Shown here piece after piece: positions 63,758 through 64,000 of a stretch of DNA of 64,000 nucleotides. Below the pieces are notes generated by a model, which did no database searches, was not told the DNA's origin, and saw only the letters and a program-made list of their open reading frames with translations. Each line of letters begins with the position of its first letter. Within the stretch, counting starts at the first letter, position 1. Both the position numbers and the translations under genes were made by a program. Origin of the DNA: Reyranella sp. (GTDB taxonomy: Bacteria > Pseudomonadota > Alphaproteobacteria > Reyranellales > Reyranellaceae); NCBI RefSeq assembly GCF_004297405.1, contig NZ_SCVC01000006.1, forward strand, positions 62,001 to 126,000, in the 5' to 3' direction.

Positions 63758-64000
63758 GCCCCCATCAGCCTCGCGGTCCAGCCGCCGGGCAGCACGGCGC
63801 CCAGCCAGACGGCGGCTTTGGTACCGATAGGGAAGGCGATGCGGGCGCGGTTGTTGGCGAGGCCGCGACGGATGATCGAGGAGGCACGCGCCGAACTCAT
63901 CAGGAAGGGCATGGGGAAAGGGGCGCCCGCCGTCATGCGGCTGACGACGAAGCCGGGGCAGATCACGCTGACGCCGATGCCGTGCTTCTTCAGCACGTAA
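63754..64000 (-). CDS. Short-chain dehydrogenase/reductase, C-terminal part (continues beyond window)
   Basis: LKKHGIGVSVICPGFVVSRMTAGAPFPMPFLMSSARASSIIRRGLANN. Confidence 0.75.
   Translation of the reverse strand, partial: YVLKKHGIGVSVICPGFVVSRMTAGAPFPMPFLMSSARASSIIRRGLANNRARIAFPIGTKAAVWLGAVLPGGWTARLMGA

Overview
This is a GC-rich window from what looks like an alphaproteobacterial chromosome (it encodes MipZ and carries rhizobial-type palindromic repeats). Most of it is protein-coding. No rRNA, tRNA, CRISPR array or transposase was recognised. From left to right it contains: (1) a branched-chain amino-acid type ABC transporter operon (5'-truncated SBP, LivH, a LivM-LivG fusion, LivF) with a GntR/FCD regulator; (2) a putative aromatic meta-cleavage catabolic cluster (two VOC dioxygenase-like proteins, a LigB-type dioxygenase, two FAH-family hydrolases, CMD, a lone CoxL-like subunit, a Bug-type SBP, a RidA-like protein); (3) a small heat-shock gene with a ROSE-like leader; (4) a siroheme/sulfite-reduction operon with a translationally coupled 35-aa upstream ORF; (5) a peptide SBP flanked by two paralogous small proteins; (6) an ogt + Ada/AlkA-like locus in which the HhH-GPD glycosylase core appears to be missing; (7) a SufR-like regulator divergent from MFS + DUF2252 genes; (8) a large GH64-like/DUF4114-like protein; (9) a molybdopterin oxidoreductase, rpmE, cyaY and an MsbA-like ABC exporter; (10) an operon containing a UGSC-type selenoprotein gene that the ORF track truncates at an in-frame UGA followed by a SECIS-like hairpin; (11) an AbrB/Doc toxin-antitoxin pair; (12) a 12-kb tandem array of three Gly-rich autotransporter paralogues; (13) a second molybdopterin oxidoreductase, mipZ, MFS, VWA, OsmC, ACAD and a partial SDR gene. 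The most notable observations are the missed selenoprotein, the Ada-AlkA protein lacking its catalytic core, the mosaic autotransporter array and the tandem duplication at the mipZ/MFS convergent 3' ends. All homology calls are from reading the sequences; no database search was run.
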